Shown here: piece by piece, positions 23,814 through 35,845 of the stretch
Position numbering within the stretch: the first letter of the stretch is position 1
How the letters are laid out: every line of letters starts with the position of its first letter
DNA from: Flavobacterium sp. AED
GTDB taxonomy: Bacteria; Bacteroidota; Bacteroidia; Flavobacteriales; Flavobacteriaceae
DNA: 64,000 nucleotides
Direction: 5' to 3'
NCBI RefSeq assembly: GCF_000812945.1
Contig: NZ_JSYM01000001.1
Coordinates: 1,860,001 to 1,924,000, forward strand
Translations under genes and position numbers: made by a program
The notes under the pieces: model-generated
Database searches by the model: none
Seen by the model: the letters and a program-made list of their open reading frames with translations, nothing else
What the model was told of the DNA's origin: nothing

Positions 23814-24365
23814 ATGGCAGATAATAATATTAAAAAGTGGTATGTAGTTAGAGCAGTAAGCGGACAAGAAAATAAAGTGAAAGCATATATCGAAACCGAA
23901 ATCGCAAGATTAGGGATGGGTGACTATGTTTCGCAAGTTCTCGTTCCTACTGAAAAAGTAGTTACTGTAAAAGAAGGAAAGAAGATAATCAAAGATAAAG
24001 TTTATTTCCCTGGTTATGTTATGATTGAGGCGAATCTAATAGGTGAAATACCTCATATTATCAAGTCTATAACAAGTGTTATTGGTTTTTTAGGTGAGAT
24101 TAAAGGTGGTGAGCCTGTGCCGTTAAGACTTTCTGAAGTTAACAGAATGTTAGGTAAAGTAGATGAGTTAGCTGTGAATACGGATACTCGTTCTATACCT
24201 TTCAATATTGGAGAAACTATTAAAGTTGTTGATGGTCCTTTCAATGGTTTTAATGGAACGGTTGAGAAAATCAATGAAGAAAAGCGTAAACTAGAAGTAA
24301 TGGTTAAGATTTTCGGAAGAAAAACACCATTGGAGTTGAGTTTTATGCAAGTTGAAAAAGTATAA
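23814..24365 (+). CDS. nusG: Transcription termination/antitermination protein NusG
   Basis: 183 aa. The N-terminal NGN domain (KWYVVRAVSGQENKVKAYIE...VYFPGYVMIEA) binds RNA polymerase, and the C-terminal KOW (IGETIKVVDGPFNGFNGTVEKINEEKRKLEVMVKIFGR) contacts Rho or ribosomal S10. Length is usual for the family with no insert domain. Confidence 0.97.
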   Translation: MADNNIKKWYVVRAVSGQENKVKAYIETEIARLGMGDYVSQVLVPTEKVVTVKEGKKIIKDKVYFPGYVMIEANLIGEIPHIIKSITSVIGFLGEIKGGEPVPLRLSEVNRMLGKVDELAVNTDTRSIPFNIGETIKVVDGPFNGFNGTVEKINEEKRKLEVMVKIFGRKTPLELSFMQVEKV

Positions 24366-24390
24366 TTTTTTGTTACATCTATAATATCCA

Positions 24391-24416
24391 TTACAATCGC
24401 TTCCAATGATTGTAGT
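24391..24416 (+). promoter_or_regulatory. Stem-loop in the rplK leader
   Basis: TTACAATC faces GATTGTAG across GCTTCCAAT, in the 68-base gap between nusG and rplK. It is a candidate site for L1 autoregulation of the rplKA pair, by position only. Confidence 0.35.
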
Positions 24417-24433
24417 GTTAAATTTTTTAAAAA

Positions 24434-24871
24434 ATGGCTAAAGAAATTAGTAAGGTAGTTAAACTACAAGTTAAGGGAGGTGCTGCGAACCCGTCGCCAC
24501 CGGTTGGACCTGCTTTAGGAGCTGCTGGGGTAAACATCATGGAATTCTGTAAGCAATTTAATGCTAGAACTCAAGATAAACCCGGCAAAATATGCCCAGT
24601 ACAAATTACTGTGTATAAAGACAAATCATTTGATTTTGTTGTAAAAACTCCTCCTGCTGCTGTCCAGTTATTGGAAGCTGCAAAGCTAAAGTCCGGATCA
24701 GGTGAACCAAATCGTAAAAAAGTAGCTAGTGTTACTTGGGATGTTATCAAAGCAATTGCTGAAGATAAAATGGTAGATTTAAATGCATTCACAATCGAAT
24801 CTGCTATGAGCATGATCGCTGGAACAGCTAGATCTATGGGTATAACTGTATCAGGAGATTCTCCTTTTTAA
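24434..24871 (+). CDS. rplK: 50S ribosomal protein L11
   Basis: 145 aa. [36 protein letters not shown] and the C-terminal [10 protein letters not shown] are typical. It sits at the GTPase-associated centre and binds 23S rRNA. It is followed by rplA after 13 bases. Confidence 0.98.
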   Translation: MAKEISKVVKLQVKGGAANPSPPVGPALGAAGVNIMEFCKQFNARTQDKPGKICPVQITVYKDKSFDFVVKTPPAAVQLLEAAKLKSGSGEPNRKKVASVTWDVIKAIAEDKMVDLNAFTIESAMSMIAGTARSMGITVSGDSPF

Positions 24872-24884
24872 TTAAGAGAAAGAC

Positions 24885-25574
24885 ATGGCAAAATTGACAA
24901 AAAAGCAAAAAGAGGCTGCTTCAAAGATTGAAAAGAACAAACTATATTCTCTTAAAGATGCTGCGGCATTGATAAAAGTAGTTGCTTCTGCAAAATTTGA
25001 TGAGTCTGTTGATATCGCAGTTCGTTTGGGCGTAGATCCAAGAAAAGCGAATCAAATGGTTAGAGGTGTGGTAACATTACCTCATGGAACTGGTAAAGAC
25101 GTTAAAGTATTAGCATTAGTTACTCCAGACAAAGAAGCGGAAGCTTTAGCAGCTGGTGCAGACTATGTAGGTCTTGACGATTATTTACAAAAAATTAAAG
25201 ACGGTTGGACAGATGTTGATGTAATTATCACTATGCCTTCTGTTATGGGTAAATTAGGTCCATTAGGTCGTATTTTAGGACCTAGAGGTTTAATGCCTAA
25301 CCCTAAAACAGGTACTGTAACTATGGATGTTGCTAAAGCTGTTCAAGAGGTTAAAGCTGGTAAAATTGACTTTAAAGTTGATAAAACTGGTATTGTGCAT
25401 GCAGGAATTGGTAAAATTTCTTTTGGAAGCGAACAAATCGTTGACAATGCACACGAAATTATTCAAACATTAATCAAACTTAAGCCAACTGCTGCTAAAG
25501 GAACTTACATCAAAAGTATTTACCTAACTAGCACTATGAGTCCAGCAATTGCTTTGGACCCTAAAGCAGTATAA
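24885..25574 (+). CDS. rplA: 50S ribosomal protein L1
   Basis: 229 aa. It binds the L1 stalk and, in many bacteria, represses its own mRNA. ATGs and motifs [20 protein letters not shown] and [10 protein letters not shown] are intact. The gap to rplJ is only 22 bases. Confidence 0.98.
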   Translation: MAKLTKKQKEAASKIEKNKLYSLKDAAALIKVVASAKFDESVDIAVRLGVDPRKANQMVRGVVTLPHGTGKDVKVLALVTPDKEAEALAAGADYVGLDDYLQKIKDGWTDVDVIITMPSVMGKLGPLGRILGPRGLMPNPKTGTVTMDVAKAVQEVKAGKIDFKVDKTGIVHAGIGKISFGSEQIVDNAHEIIQTLIKLKPTAAKGTYIKSIYLTSTMSPAIALDPKAV

Positions 25575-25596
25575 TTGGTAGTTAAAAATTTTTAGT

Positions 25597-26109
25597 ATGA
25601 CTAGAGAAGAAAAATCAATCGCGATTGAAGTTTTAACTGCACAGTTAGCTGGTACAAACATTGTTTATGTATCTGATATTTCTGGAATGAATGCAGAAAC
25701 AACTTCAAACTTGAGAAGAGCTTGCTTTAAAGCAGGTATAAAATTAGAAGTGGTTAAAAATACTTTGCTTGCAAAAGCAATGGAAGCTTCAGCTAATGAT
25801 TATGGAGATTTACCTTCAGTTTTGACTGGTAATAGTGCTATATTCATTTCTGAGATAGCAAACGCTCCTGGTAAAATAATCAAAGATTTCAGAAAAAAAT
25901 CAGCTAAACCTGTATTAAAAGGAGCTTTTATTAACTCTGAAATTTATATTGGAGATGATCAATTAGATGCATTAGCAACTATTAAATCTAAAGAAGAGCT
26001 TATCGGCGAACTTATTGGATTATTGCAATCACCAGCACAAAGAGTTATTTCTGCTCTTCAAAACCAATTCGCAAAAAGCGAAGAGGCAACAGAAGAAGTG
26101 GAAGCATAA
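25597..26109 (+). CDS. rplJ: 50S ribosomal protein L10
   Basis: 170 aa stalk base that binds L7/L12 dimers. MTREEKSIAIEVLTAQLAG, then GMNAETTSNLRRACFKAG and KVVKNTLLAKA-type core, with the helical C-terminus IGLLQSPAQRVISALQNQF that binds L12. It is preceded by only 22 bases, so the long L10-binding leader seen in E. coli is absent. Confidence 0.97.
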   Translation: MTREEKSIAIEVLTAQLAGTNIVYVSDISGMNAETTSNLRRACFKAGIKLEVVKNTLLAKAMEASANDYGDLPSVLTGNSAIFISEIANAPGKIIKDFRKKSAKPVLKGAFINSEIYIGDDQLDALATIKSKEELIGELIGLLQSPAQRVISALQNQFAKSEEATEEVEA

Positions 26110-26111
26110 TA

Positions 26112-26138
26112 AAAATAGAGTCTTACTCTATTTTATTT
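26112..26138 (+). promoter_or_regulatory. Small hairpin between rplJ and rplL
   Basis: AAAATAGAGT/ACTCTATTTT with a 3-base loop, then ATTT. It is a weak terminator or processing site that could help set the L12:L10 ratio. Confidence 0.5.
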
Positions 26139-26198
26139 AAAAAACGCGCACAATAAATAAATTATATTTTTACAAATCATTTTAAAACGATAGAAAAA

Positions 26199-26567
26199 AT
26201 GGCAGATTTGAAACAATTCGCAGAACAATTAGTTAACCTAACAGTAAAAGAAGTTAACGAATTAGCAACAATATTAAAAGATGAGTACGGAATCGAACCA
26301 GCTGCTGCAGCTGTAGTAGTTTCAGGTGGTGGTGAAGCTGCTGCTGAAGATGTTCAAACAGAATTTACAGTTGTATTAAAAGCAGCAGGTGCTTCTAAAT
26401 TAGCAGTTGTAAAATTAGTTAAAGAACTTACAGGTTTAGGTTTGAAAGAAGCTAAAGATGTAGTTGATAGCGCACCAAGTAATGTAAAAGAAGGTGTTTC
26501 TAAAGAAGAAGCTGAAGGGCTTAAAAAATCTTTAGAAGAAGCTGGAGCTGAGGTTGAACTTAAATAG
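26199..26567 (+). CDS. rplL: 50S ribosomal protein L7/L12
   Basis: 122 aa. The N-terminal dimerisation helices ([19 protein letters not shown]), an Ala-rich hinge and the C-terminal domain with [20 protein letters not shown]...[15 protein letters not shown] are all present. It is the multi-copy stalk protein that recruits translation GTPases. Confidence 0.98.
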   Translation: MADLKQFAEQLVNLTVKEVNELATILKDEYGIEPAAAAVVVSGGGEAAAEDVQTEFTVVLKAAGASKLAVVKLVKELTGLGLKEAKDVVDSAPSNVKEGVSKEEAEGLKKSLEEAGAEVELK

Positions 26568-26589
26568 TTAAACTCGGTTTAAAGAATTA

Positions 26590-26635
26590 GGTTTAGGTCT
26601 TGGGTTTAGTCACCCAATGACCTAAACCATTTTTC
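26590..26635 (+). terminator. Attenuator-like hairpin between rplL and rpoB
   Basis: GGTTTAGGTC/GACCTAAACC plus inner TTGGGT/ACCCAA with one bulged T, followed by ATTTTT. It lies 22 bases after rplL and more than 200 bases before rpoB, where other bacteria have a partial terminator. Confidence 0.75.
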
Positions 26636-26843
26636 GTATAACAAAAGTCTACCTTGTATAATTACATAATAGCCTTTTAAAACAAATTCATTTTGCCCAT
26701 TACGAGGAAAAAAAATTAACAGATAATAAGAAAGTAGTTATCTTAAATTGATTTTTAAAGATGTAATGGTTGTAAAAAGAAAGTATAAATAAATCAATAT
26801 TTGTACAAAAAAATTACTTTTTTAATCAAAATTTTGTCCATTG

Positions 26844-29800
26844 ATGATAACAAATCAGACTGAAAGATTGAATTTTGCCTCTACAAAAAATATTCCTGAT
26901 TATCCAGATTTTCTAGATGTTCAGGTAAAATCGTTTAAAGATTTTTTTCAATTAGAAACTAAATCTGACGAAAGAGGCGACGAAGGGCTTTACAATACCT
27001 TCATGGAAAATTTCCCAATTACTGATACAAGAAATAACTTTGTATTGGAATTTCTTGATTATTTTGTAGATCCACCACGTTACACAATTCAAGAATGTAT
27101 AGAAAGAGGTCTTACTTATAGTGTGCCCTTAAAAGCAAGGTTAAAACTATATTGTACTGATCCAGAACATGAAGATTTTGAAACAATTGTTCAGGATGTA
27201 TATCTTGGTACAATTCCTTATATGACACCAAGTGGTACCTTTGTTATTAATGGTGCTGAGCGTGTTGTTGTATCTCAATTACACAGATCGCCGGGTGTTT
27301 TCTTTGGTCAATCATTCCATGCAAATGGTACAAAATTGTATTCTGCCAGAGTAATTCCTTTTAAAGGTTCATGGATAGAATTTTCTACAGATATTAATAG
27401 CGTAATGTATGCTTATATCGATAGAAAGAAAAAATTACCAGTTACCACTCTTTTTAGAGCAATTGGTTTTGAAAGAGATAAAGATATTCTAGAAATTTTT
27501 GACCTTGCTGAAGAAATTAAGGTTTCTAAAACAGGTCTAAAAAAATATGTTGGTAGAAAATTAGCTGCCCGTGTATTGAATACATGGCATGAAGATTTCG
27601 TAGATGAAGATACTGGTGAAGTAGTTTCTATCGAACGTAACGAAATAATCCTTGATAGAGATACAATTATCGATAAAGATAATGTGGAAGAAATCATTGA
27701 TTCTAACGTTAAATCTATTTTGTTGCATAAAGAAGATGCTAATCAAGGTGATTATGCCATCATTCATAATACGCTTCAAAAAGATCCAACAAACTCTGAA
27801 AAAGAAGCTGTTGAGCATATCTACAGACAATTGCGTAACGCAGAACCGCCTGATGAAGAAACTGCTCGTGGTATTATAGATAAATTATTCTTCTCTGACC
27901 AACGTTACAACTTAGGTGAAGTAGGTCGTTATAGAATGAATAAAAAACTTGGTTTAGATATCCCAATGGAAAAGCAAGTGCTTACCAAAGAAGATATCAT
28001 TACCATTGTAAAATATTTGATTGAATTGATCAACTCTAAAGCTGAGATTGATGATATTGATCACTTATCAAACCGTCGTGTTAGAACAGTTGGTGAACAA
28101 TTGTCTCAACAATTCGGTGTTGGTTTAGCTCGTATGGCTAGAACTATTAGAGAGCGTATGAACGTTAGAGATAACGAGGTGTTTACACCAATAGATTTGA
28201 TTAATGCTAAAACATTATCATCTGTTATCAACTCTTTCTTTGGAACAAACCAGTTGTCTCAGTTTATGGATCAAACGAATCCACTTGCCGAGATTACACA
28301 CAAAAGAAGATTATCTGCACTAGGACCAGGTGGACTTTCGAGAGAAAGAGCAGGTTTTGAGGTACGTGACGTTCACTATACGCATTACGGACGTTTATGT
28401 CCAATTGAAACTCCTGAGGGACCAAACATTGGTTTGATATCTTCTCTTGGTGTTTATGCTAAAGTAAACGGAATGGGTTTCATCGAAACACCTTACCGTA
28501 AAGTAACTAACGGAACTGTAGATTTAGAGTCTACTCCAATTTACTTAAGCGCAGAAGAAGAAGAAGGAATGATGATTGCTCAGGCAAATATTCAAATGGA
28601 TGCTACAGGAAAAATTACTGCCGAAGACGTAATTGCACGTCAAGAAGGTGATTTCCCGGTAATTGAACCAACAAGAGTTGATTATACTGATGTTGCTCCA
28701 AATCAAATTGCTTCAATTTCAGCTTCTTTGATTCCTTTCTTAGAACATGATGATGCGAATAGAGCCTTGATGGGATCTAACATGATGCGTCAGGCCGTAC
28801 CATTAATTCGTCCTGAAGCTCCAATTGTTGGAACTGGTTTAGAGCGTCAAGTAGCTTCTGATTCTAGAGTTTTAATTAACGCTGAAGGAGATGGAGTTAT
28901 TGAATATGTAGATGCTAATATTATCACTATCAAATACGATCGTTCTGAGGAAGAAAGAATGGTAAGTTTTGAGCCTGATGAAAAAACATACAATTTAATT
29001 AAATTTAGAAAAACCAATCAAGGAACAAGTATCAACTTGAAACCTATCGTAAGAAAAGGGGACAGAGTGATTCTTGGTCAAGTATTATCGGAAGGATATG
29101 CAACTCAAAATGGTGAATTAGCTTTAGGTCGTAACCTAAAAGTTGCATTTATGCCATGGAAAGGATATAACTTCGAGGATGCGATTGTAATTTCTGAAAA
29201 AGTAGTTCGTGACGATATTTTTACCTCTATTCACGTTGATGATTATTCATTGGAAGTTAGAGATACTAAATTAGGTAACGAAGAACTAACGAATGATATA
29301 CCAAACGTTTCTGAAGAAGCTACTAAAGATTTAGATGAAAATGGTATGATCAGAATTGGAGCCGAAGTTAAACCTGGCGACATTCTTATCGGAAAAATTA
29401 CTCCAAAAGGAGAATCAGATCCTACTCCGGAAGAGAAATTGCTTCGCGCAATCTTCGGGGATAAAGCAGGTGATGTAAAAGATGCTTCATTAAAAGCTTC
29501 TCCTTCTTTACATGGTGTTGTTTTAGACAAAAAATTGTTCGCAAGAGCAGTAAAAGATAAACGCAAACGTACTCAAGACAAAGATGCTTTAGGCGCTTTA
29601 GAAATGGAATTCGAAACTAAATTTGTTGAATTAAAAGATAAATTAGTAGAGAAACTTTTCTTAATCGTTAACGGAAAAACATCTCAAGGTGTAATGAATG
29701 ATTTGGGTGAAGAAGTTTTACCAAAAGGTAAAAAATACACACAAAAAATGCTTTATGCAGTTGAAGATTTTGCTCACTTAAGTAAAGGTCAATGGGTTGC

Positions 29801-30656
29801 TGATGATGCAACTAATAAAATGGTTAATGATTTAATTCATAACTATAAAATTAAATTGAACGATTTACAAGGTGCATTACGTAGAGAGAAATTCACTATT
29901 ACTGTTGGAGATGAATTGCCAGCAGGAATCTTGAAATTAGCGAAAGTATATATTGCGAAAAAACGTAAACTGAAAGTTGGGGATAAAATGGCTGGACGTC
30001 ACGGTAACAAAGGTATTGTTGCTCGTATCGTTCGTCATGAAGATATGCCTTTCCTTGAAGATGGAACGCCAGTAGATATCGTGTTGAACCCACTTGGTGT
30101 ACCTTCACGTATGAACATTGGTCAAATTTATGAAACTGTTCTTGGCTGGGCTGGAATGAACTTGGGTAGAAAATTTGCTACACCAATTTTTGACGGAGCA
30201 ACTCTTGATCAAATCAATGAATTGACTGACGAAGCTGGAATACCACGTTTTGGACATACACATTTATATGATGGTGGTACAGGAGAGCGTTTCCATCAAG
30301 CAGCAACAGTAGGTGTTATCTACATGTTGAAACTTGGACACATGGTTGACGATAAAATGCACGCACGTTCTATAGGTCCATACTCGTTGATTACACAACA
30401 ACCACTTGGAGGTAAAGCTCAATTTGGAGGTCAACGTTTTGGAGAGATGGAGGTTTGGGCACTTGAAGCTTATGGAGCATCAAGTACACTTAGAGAAATC
30501 TTGACTGTGAAGTCTGATGATGTTATTGGTAGAGCAAAAACTTACGAAGCAATCGTTAAGGGTGAATCTATGCCAGAACCAGGATTACCAGAATCATTCA
30601 ATGTATTAATGCATGAATTGAAAGGTCTTGGACTTGACATTCGTTTAGAAGAATAA
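26844..30656 (+). CDS. rpoB: DNA-directed RNA polymerase subunit beta
   Basis: 1270 aa from the ATG at 26844; the TTG codon at 26841 can be discarded. The rifampicin pocket, [19 protein letters not shown] then [14 protein letters not shown] (about residues 465-500), has the drug-sensitive consensus residues (Asp, His and Ser in the key places). The C-terminal block [20 protein letters not shown] is standard. A 276-base gap with an attenuator-like hairpin separates it from rplL, and 249 bases separate it from rpoC, longer than usual. Confidence 0.99.
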   Translation: MITNQTERLNFASTKNIPDYPDFLDVQVKSFKDFFQLETKSDERGDEGLYNTFMENFPITDTRNNFVLEFLDYFVDPPRYTIQECIERGLTYSVPLKARLKLYCTDPEHEDFETIVQDVYLGTIPYMTPSGTFVINGAERVVVSQLHRSPGVFFGQSFHANGTKLYSARVIPFKGSWIEFSTDINSVMYAYIDRKKKLPVTTLFRAIGFERDKDILEIFDLAEEIKVSKTGLKKYVGRKLAARVLNTWHEDFVDEDTGEVVSIERNEIILDRDTIIDKDNVEEIIDSNVKSILLHKEDANQGDYAIIHNTLQKDPTNSEKEAVEHIYRQLRNAEPPDEETARGIIDKLFFSDQRYNLGEVGRYRMNKKLGLDIPMEKQVLTKEDIITIVKYLIELINSKAEIDDIDHLSNRRVRTVGEQLSQQFGVGLARMARTIRERMNVRDNEVFTPIDLINAKTLSSVINSFFGTNQLSQFMDQTNPLAEITHKRRLSALGPGGLSRERAGFEVRDVHYTHYGRLCPIETPEGPNIGLISSLGVYAKVNGMGFIETPYRKVTNGTVDLESTPIYLSAEEEEGMMIAQANIQMDATGKITAEDVIARQEGDFPVIEPTRVDYTDVAPNQIASISASLIPFLEHDDANRALMGSNMMRQAVPLIRPEAPIVGTGLERQVASDSRVLINAEGDGVIEYVDANIITIKYDRSEEERMVSFEPDEKTYNLIKFRKTNQGTSINLKPIVRKGDRVILGQVLSEGYATQNGELALGRNLKVAFMPWKGYNFEDAIVISEKVVRDDIFTSIHVDDYSLEVRDTKLGNEELTNDIPNVSEEATKDLDENGMIRIGAEVKPGDILIGKITPKGESDPTPEEKLLRAIFGDKAGDVKDASLKASPSLHGVVLDKKLFARAVKDKRKRTQDKDALGALEMEFETKFVELKDKLVEKLFLIVNGKTSQGVMNDLGEEVLPKGKKYTQKMLYAVEDFAHLSKGQWVADDATNKMVNDLIHNYKIKLNDLQGALRREKFTITVGDELPAGILKLAKVYIAKKRKLKVGDKMAGRHGNKGIVARIVRHEDMPFLEDGTPVDIVLNPLGVPSRMNIGQIYETVLGWAGMNLGRKFATPIFDGATLDQINELTDEAGIPRFGHTHLYDGGTGERFHQAATVGVIYMLKLGHMVDDKMHARSIGPYSLITQQPLGGKAQFGGQRFGEMEVWALEAYGASSTLREILTVKSDDVIGRAKTYEAIVKGESMPEPGLPESFNVLMHELKGLGLDIRLEE

Positions 30657-30671
30657 TATAATATTTGTCTC

Positions 30672-30704
30672 AAGTAGAGGCGTTGCATTGCAACGTCTCT
30701 ACTT
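30672..30704. repeat. Palindromic dispersed repeat in the rpoB-rpoC gap
   Basis: 33-base palindrome: AAGTAGAGGCGTTGCA and TGCAACGTCTCTACTT pair with one G-T. I know closely similar GTAGAGACGTTGCATGCAACGTC-type palindromes as dispersed repeats in Bacteroidota and cyanobacteria. It starts 15 bases after the rpoB stop. Confidence 0.7.
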
Positions 30705-30905
30705 TGGCATTTATAAAAGTTTTTAGGATTTAGACCCGTAACCCGTTCCGATTTTTTATAAAATTTCAAAAGATTTTATAACTAGCACTTCAAAAAAATT
30801 GTTTGAAGTTTAGAGAAGTAATCCGAGGTAATATGTAGAGAAGTAGTATGGCTAAGTCTCCATAAAATCAATTTTTTAATTGCAAATAAATCAATAGTAA
30901 AAACT

Positions 30906-33900
30906 ATGATGAATAATAGAAATAATAACAATAAAGATAAAAACCCTGTAAAAAGGTTTAATAAAATCTCAATAGGACTTGCTTCTCCTGAATCTATTTT
31001 GAAAGAATCAAGAGGTGAAGTATTGAAGCCGGAAACTATCAACTACAGAACACACAAACCAGAACGTGATGGTCTTTTCTGCGAAAGAATTTTCGGACCA
31101 GTAAAAGATTTTGAATGTGCTTGTGGTAAGTATAAAAGAATACGTTACAAAGGGATCATCTGTGACCGTTGTGGTGTAGAAGTTACAGAGAAAAAAGTAC
31201 GTAGAGACAGAGTAGGTCACATCAATCTTGTTGTGCCAATTGCTCATATCTGGTATTTCCGTTCTCTTCCAAACAAAATTGGTTATATCCTTGGTCTTCC
31301 ATCTAAGAAATTAGATATGATTATCTACTACGAAAGATACGTAGTTATCCAAGCTGGTATTGCTAAAAATGCAGATGGTGAATCATTACAAAGATTAGAC
31401 TTTTTGACAGAAGAAGAATATTTAAATATCTTAGATACACTTCCTGCAGACAATCAATATCTTGATGATTTTGATCCTAATAAATTTGTTGCCAAAATGG
31501 GAGCAGAATGTATTATGGATTTATTGGCAAGAATTGATCTAGATGCATTGTCTTACCAATTGAGACACAATGCTAATAATGAAACGTCTAAGCAACGTAA
31601 AACTGAAGCATTAAAAAGATTACAAGTTGTTGAATCTTTCCGTGAGTCTAACTTGAACCGTGAGAATCGTCCGGAATGGATGATTATGAAAGTGGTACCT
31701 GTTATTCCGCCAGAATTACGTCCACTTGTGCCACTTGATGGAGGTCGTTTTGCAACTTCAGATTTGAATGATTTATACCGTCGTGTAATTATACGTAACA
31801 ACCGTTTGAAAAGATTAATGGAGATTAAAGCTCCAGAAGTTATCTTGAGAAACGAAAAACGTATGTTGCAGGAATCTGTAGATTCACTTTTCGATAATAC
31901 ACGTAAAGCTTCTGCAGTAAAAACAGAATCAAACAGACCATTAAAATCATTATCTGATTCCCTTAAAGGTAAACAAGGACGTTTCCGTCAAAATTTACTT
32001 GGAAAACGTGTGGATTATTCTGCTCGTTCGGTAATTGTTGTTGGACCTGAATTGAAATTATCTGAGTGTGGTATCCCAAAAGATATGGCAGCAGAATTAT
32101 ACAAGCCTTTCGTTATCCGTAAATTGATAGAAAGAGGAATTGTAAAAACTGTAAAATCAGCTAAGAAAATAATAGATAAAAAAGAGCCTGTAGTTTGGGA
32201 TATCCTTGAAAATGTAATCAAAGGTCACCCAATATTACTGAATCGTGCTCCTACTTTGCACAGATTAGGTATCCAAGCATTCCAACCGAAATTAATTGAA
32301 GGAAAAGCAATCCAATTGCACCCTTTAGTTTGTACTGCATTTAATGCGGATTTTGATGGGGATCAAATGGCAGTTCACTTGCCTTTAGGACCAGAAGCTA
32401 TTTTGGAAGCACAACTATTAATGTTGGGTTCTCACAATATTCTGAATCCTGCAAATGGTGCTCCAATCACGGTACCTTCTCAGGATATGGTTTTGGGTCT
32501 ATATTATATGACCAAAGAACGTTTATCTACTCCTGAGCTTAAAATTTTAGGAGAAGGAATCACTTTCTATTCTGCTGAAGAAGTAAATATTGCTTTGAAT
32601 GAAGGAAGATTAGAATTGAATGCTCGTGTGAAAATTAGAGCTAAAGATTTTAATGATGCTGGAGAATTAGTGTATCAAATTATCCAAACTACTGCGGGTC
32701 GTGTATTATTTAATGAAGTAGTACCGGAAGCAGCTGGATATATCAATGATGTATTGACTAAGAAAAACCTTAGAGACATTATCGGACACGTTTTGAGTTC
32801 TACTGATGTACCTACAACTGCGGCTTTCTTGGATAACATGAAAGATATGGGTTACAAATTTGCCTTTAAAGGTGGATTGTCATTCTCTCTTGGGGATATT
32901 AGAATTCCAGATCAAAAACCTAAATTAATTGCAGACGCCAGAGAACAAGTTCAAGGTATTTCTGCTAATTATAACATGGGTCTTATCACTAATAACGAAC
33001 GTTACAACCAAGTTATTGATGTATGGACTTCAGCGAATGCTCAACTTACAGAGTTAGCAATGAAAAACATTAGAGAAGACCAACAAGGTTTCAACTCTGT
33101 GTATATGATGCTTGATTCTGGAGCGAGGGGTTCCAAAGAACAAATTCGTCAGTTAACCGGTATGCGTGGTTTGATGGCTAAGCCAAAAAAATCTACTGCT
33201 GGTGGTGGTGAAATTATTGAAAACCCGATTCTTTCTAACTTTAAAGAAGGTCTTTCTATCCTTGAGTACTTTATATCTACTCACGGTGCGCGTAAAGGTC
33301 TTGCGGATACGGCTTTGAAAACGGCCGATGCAGGATATTTAACAAGAAGATTGCACGATGTATCTCAAGATGTTATTGTTAATATCGAAGATTGTGGTAC
33401 ATTAAGAGGTGTTGAAGTATCAGCATTGAAAAAGAATGAGGAAATAGTTGAATCTCTAGGAGAAAGAATTTTAGGACGTGTTGCATTGCAAGACTTAATC
33501 AATCCTTTAACTAGTGAGATTTTAGTTAAATCTGGTGAGCAAATTACAGAAGTTATAATGAAAGCAATTGACGCTTCTCCTATCGAGAAAGTGGAAGTTC
33601 GTTCCCCATTGACTTGTGAAGCGTTGAAAGGTATTTGTGCAAAATGTTACGGTAGAAATTTAGCTACTGGTAAAATGACACAAAGAGGTGAAGCGGTTGG
33701 TGTAATTGCAGCACAATCTATTGGAGAACCTGGTACACAGTTGACATTACGTACATTCCACGTTGGTGGGGTTGCGGGTGGTATATCTGAAGAGTCTAGT
33801 ATTGTTACCAAATTTAATGGTAAACTAGAAATTGAAGATTTAAAAACGGTTAAAGGAGAAGATAGTGAAGGTAATGCAGTTGATATTGTAGTTTCTCGTT

Positions 33901-35219
33901 CAACTGAATTAAAATTGATTGATGAGAGAACAGGTATTTTATTAAGTACTAATAACATTCCTTACGGTTCTAGTATCTTCGTTAAAGACGGTCAATCTGT
34001 TGTTAAAGGAGATGTGATTTGTAAATGGGATCCATATAATGGAGTTATCGTTTCTGAGTTTACTGGTAAAATTGCTTACGAAGATTTAGAGCAAGGTCAA
34101 TCATTCATGGTTGAAATTGATGAGCAAACTGGTTTCCAAGAAAAAGTAATTTCTGAATCTAGAGCTAAAAAATTAATTCCAACTTTATTGGTTTACGGTA
34201 AAGACAATGAATTAATTCGTTCTTATAACTTACCAGTTGGAGCCCACTTGATGGTTGAAAACGGTGAGAAAATTAAAGCAGGTAAAGTATTGGTAAAAAT
34301 TCCACGTCGTTCTTCTAAATCAGGAGATATTACAGGAGGTTTACCTAGAATTACAGAGTTGTTAGAGGCTCGTAATCCTTCAAACCCAGCTGTTGTTTCT
34401 GAAATCGATGGTGTTGTTTCTTTTGGGAAAATCAAAAGAGGAAACCGTGAGATTGTTATCGAATCTAAATTTGGTGATATTAGAAAATACTTGGTTAAAT
34501 TATCAAGCCAAATTTTAGTTCAAGAAAATGACTTCGTAAGAGCAGGGGTACCTTTATCTGATGGTGCAATTACTCCAGACGATATTTTAAGAATCCAAGG
34601 ACCAGCAGCTGTTCAACAGTATTTGGTAAATGAAATTCAAGAAGTATACCGTTTACAAGGGGTAAAAATCAATGACAAACACTTTGAAGTAGTAATACGT
34701 CAAATGATGCGTAAAGTAAGAGTACAAGATCCAGGTGATACTTTATTTTTAGAAGATCAATTGATTCATACTAAAGACTTTATCGTTCAAAACGATAAGT
34801 TATATGGTATGAAAGTAGTTGAAGATGCTGGAGATTCTAGTGCTTTAAAAGAAGGACAAATTATTACGCCTCGTGAGTTGCGTGATGAAAACTCTCTTTT
34901 GAAACGTACTGATAAAAATCTTGTTGTAGCTCGTGATGTTGTTACTGCAACAGCAACACCAGTTTTACAAGGTATTACAAGAGCATCACTTCAAACGAAA
35001 TCATTTATTTCTGCTGCATCTTTCCAAGAAACTACTAAAGTATTGAATGAAGCTGCTGTTGCAGGTAAAATCGATTACTTAGAAGGATTGAAAGAAAATG
35101 TAATTGTAGGACATAGAATCCCTGCCGGAACTGGTATGAGAGAATATGATAATACGATTGTAGGTTCGAAAGAAGATTATAATGATATGATGGCTAATAA
35201 AGAGGAATACATTTATTAA
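30906..35219 (+). CDS. rpoC: DNA-directed RNA polymerase subunit beta'
   Basis: 1437 aa. N-terminal zinc ribbon [20 protein letters not shown], the catalytic [13 protein letters not shown] with the three Mg-binding Asp, and the second zinc site with [13 protein letters not shown] (about 900) are intact. It ends [15 protein letters not shown]. Start ATG 30906 is used (the next codon is also ATG). The DUF3467 gene follows after 9 bases. Confidence 0.99.
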   Translation: MMNNRNNNNKDKNPVKRFNKISIGLASPESILKESRGEVLKPETINYRTHKPERDGLFCERIFGPVKDFECACGKYKRIRYKGIICDRCGVEVTEKKVRRDRVGHINLVVPIAHIWYFRSLPNKIGYILGLPSKKLDMIIYYERYVVIQAGIAKNADGESLQRLDFLTEEEYLNILDTLPADNQYLDDFDPNKFVAKMGAECIMDLLARIDLDALSYQLRHNANNETSKQRKTEALKRLQVVESFRESNLNRENRPEWMIMKVVPVIPPELRPLVPLDGGRFATSDLNDLYRRVIIRNNRLKRLMEIKAPEVILRNEKRMLQESVDSLFDNTRKASAVKTESNRPLKSLSDSLKGKQGRFRQNLLGKRVDYSARSVIVVGPELKLSECGIPKDMAAELYKPFVIRKLIERGIVKTVKSAKKIIDKKEPVVWDILENVIKGHPILLNRAPTLHRLGIQAFQPKLIEGKAIQLHPLVCTAFNADFDGDQMAVHLPLGPEAILEAQLLMLGSHNILNPANGAPITVPSQDMVLGLYYMTKERLSTPELKILGEGITFYSAEEVNIALNEGRLELNARVKIRAKDFNDAGELVYQIIQTTAGRVLFNEVVPEAAGYINDVLTKKNLRDIIGHVLSSTDVPTTAAFLDNMKDMGYKFAFKGGLSFSLGDIRIPDQKPKLIADAREQVQGISANYNMGLITNNERYNQVIDVWTSANAQLTELAMKNIREDQQGFNSVYMMLDSGARGSKEQIRQLTGMRGLMAKPKKSTAGGGEIIENPILSNFKEGLSILEYFISTHGARKGLADTALKTADAGYLTRRLHDVSQDVIVNIEDCGTLRGVEVSALKKNEEIVESLGERILGRVALQDLINPLTSEILVKSGEQITEVIMKAIDASPIEKVEVRSPLTCEALKGICAKCYGRNLATGKMTQRGEAVGVIAAQSIGEPGTQLTLRTFHVGGVAGGISEESSIVTKFNGKLEIEDLKTVKGEDSEGNAVDIVVSRSTELKLIDERTGILLSTNNIPYGSSIFVKDGQSVVKGDVICKWDPYNGVIVSEFTGKIAYEDLEQGQSFMVEIDEQTGFQEKVISESRAKKLIPTLLVYGKDNELIRSYNLPVGAHLMVENGEKIKAGKVLVKIPRRSSKSGDITGGLPRITELLEARNPSNPAVVSEIDGVVSFGKIKRGNREIVIESKFGDIRKYLVKLSSQILVQENDFVRAGVPLSDGAITPDDILRIQGPAAVQQYLVNEIQEVYRLQGVKINDKHFEVVIRQMMRKVRVQDPGDTLFLEDQLIHTKDFIVQNDKLYGMKVVEDAGDSSALKEGQIITPRELRDENSLLKRTDKNLVVARDVVTATATPVLQGITRASLQTKSFISAASFQETTKVLNEAAVAGKIDYLEGLKENVIVGHRIPAGTGMREYDNTIVGSKEDYNDMMANKEEYIY

Positions 35220-35228
35220 TAATAGGAT

Positions 35229-35540
35229 ATGAGCAATTCAAATCAACAACAAGAACAAATCAACATTGAGTTGGATGAAAAAACTGCCGAAGGAATTTAT
35301 TCTAATTTGGCTATAATCAATCATTCTTCATCTGAATTTGTTTTAGATTTTGTAAGTATCATGCCTGGTATTCCTAAAGCTAAAGTAAAATCAAGAATTG
35401 TCTTGACACCGCAACATGCCAAAAGATTGTTGAAAGCGATTGGAGAAAATATTCACCGATTTGAAGTCGCTCACGGCGAAATAAAAGATAGTGAACAACC
35501 TTCAATACCACTTAATTTTGGTCCTGCAGGACAAGCATAA
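35229..35540 (+). CDS. DUF3467 family protein
   Basis: 103 aa. INIELDEKTAEGIYSNLAII, SEFVLDFVSIMPGIPKAKVKSRIVLTPQHAKRLLKAI and a Pro/Gly-rich C-terminus match DUF3467, a small conserved family found right after rpoC in Bacteroidota. The role is unknown; the fixed position 9 bases after rpoC suggests a link to RNA polymerase, which is inference. A strong terminator follows. Confidence 0.9.
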   Translation: MSNSNQQQEQINIELDEKTAEGIYSNLAIINHSSSEFVLDFVSIMPGIPKAKVKSRIVLTPQHAKRLLKAIGENIHRFEVAHGEIKDSEQPSIPLNFGPAGQA

Positions 35541-35556
35541 TTCTAAGTTAAAGATA

Positions 35557-35586
35557 AAAGGCTCCAGAAATGGAGCCTTTTTTTTG
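35557..35586 (+). terminator. Terminator of the rpo operon
   Basis: AAAGGCTCC/GGAGCCTTT around AGAAAT, with eight T after the stem. Confidence 0.9.
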
Positions 35587-35845
35587 TCTTTTTTTTAATG
35601 AAAAGCCTTTTTTAAATTATTATAATTCAATCTTTTTCTTTGTTTTTATTTAAAAAGTTAAAAAGGGAAATGGTTGATTACCTCATATTAATACTATAAA
35701 ATAAATTGAGTTTTTATTGAGATTTTGTCGCTTTGACGAGTATTAAGGCGATTCATCGAAAATATTTTTTATTAGAAATTTAATGGTATAGTTTCGTATC
35801 AGAATAAGAGAAACATCTTATTAATTTTAAAAAAAAAATACACAA

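Noticed and set aside
26841-26843. TTG start for rpoB
   Set aside because: An ATG follows immediately and is the usual start.
35587-35845. Possible gene after the rpo terminator
   Set aside because: No start codon with a frame longer than a few dozen codons, and A/T-rich throughout.
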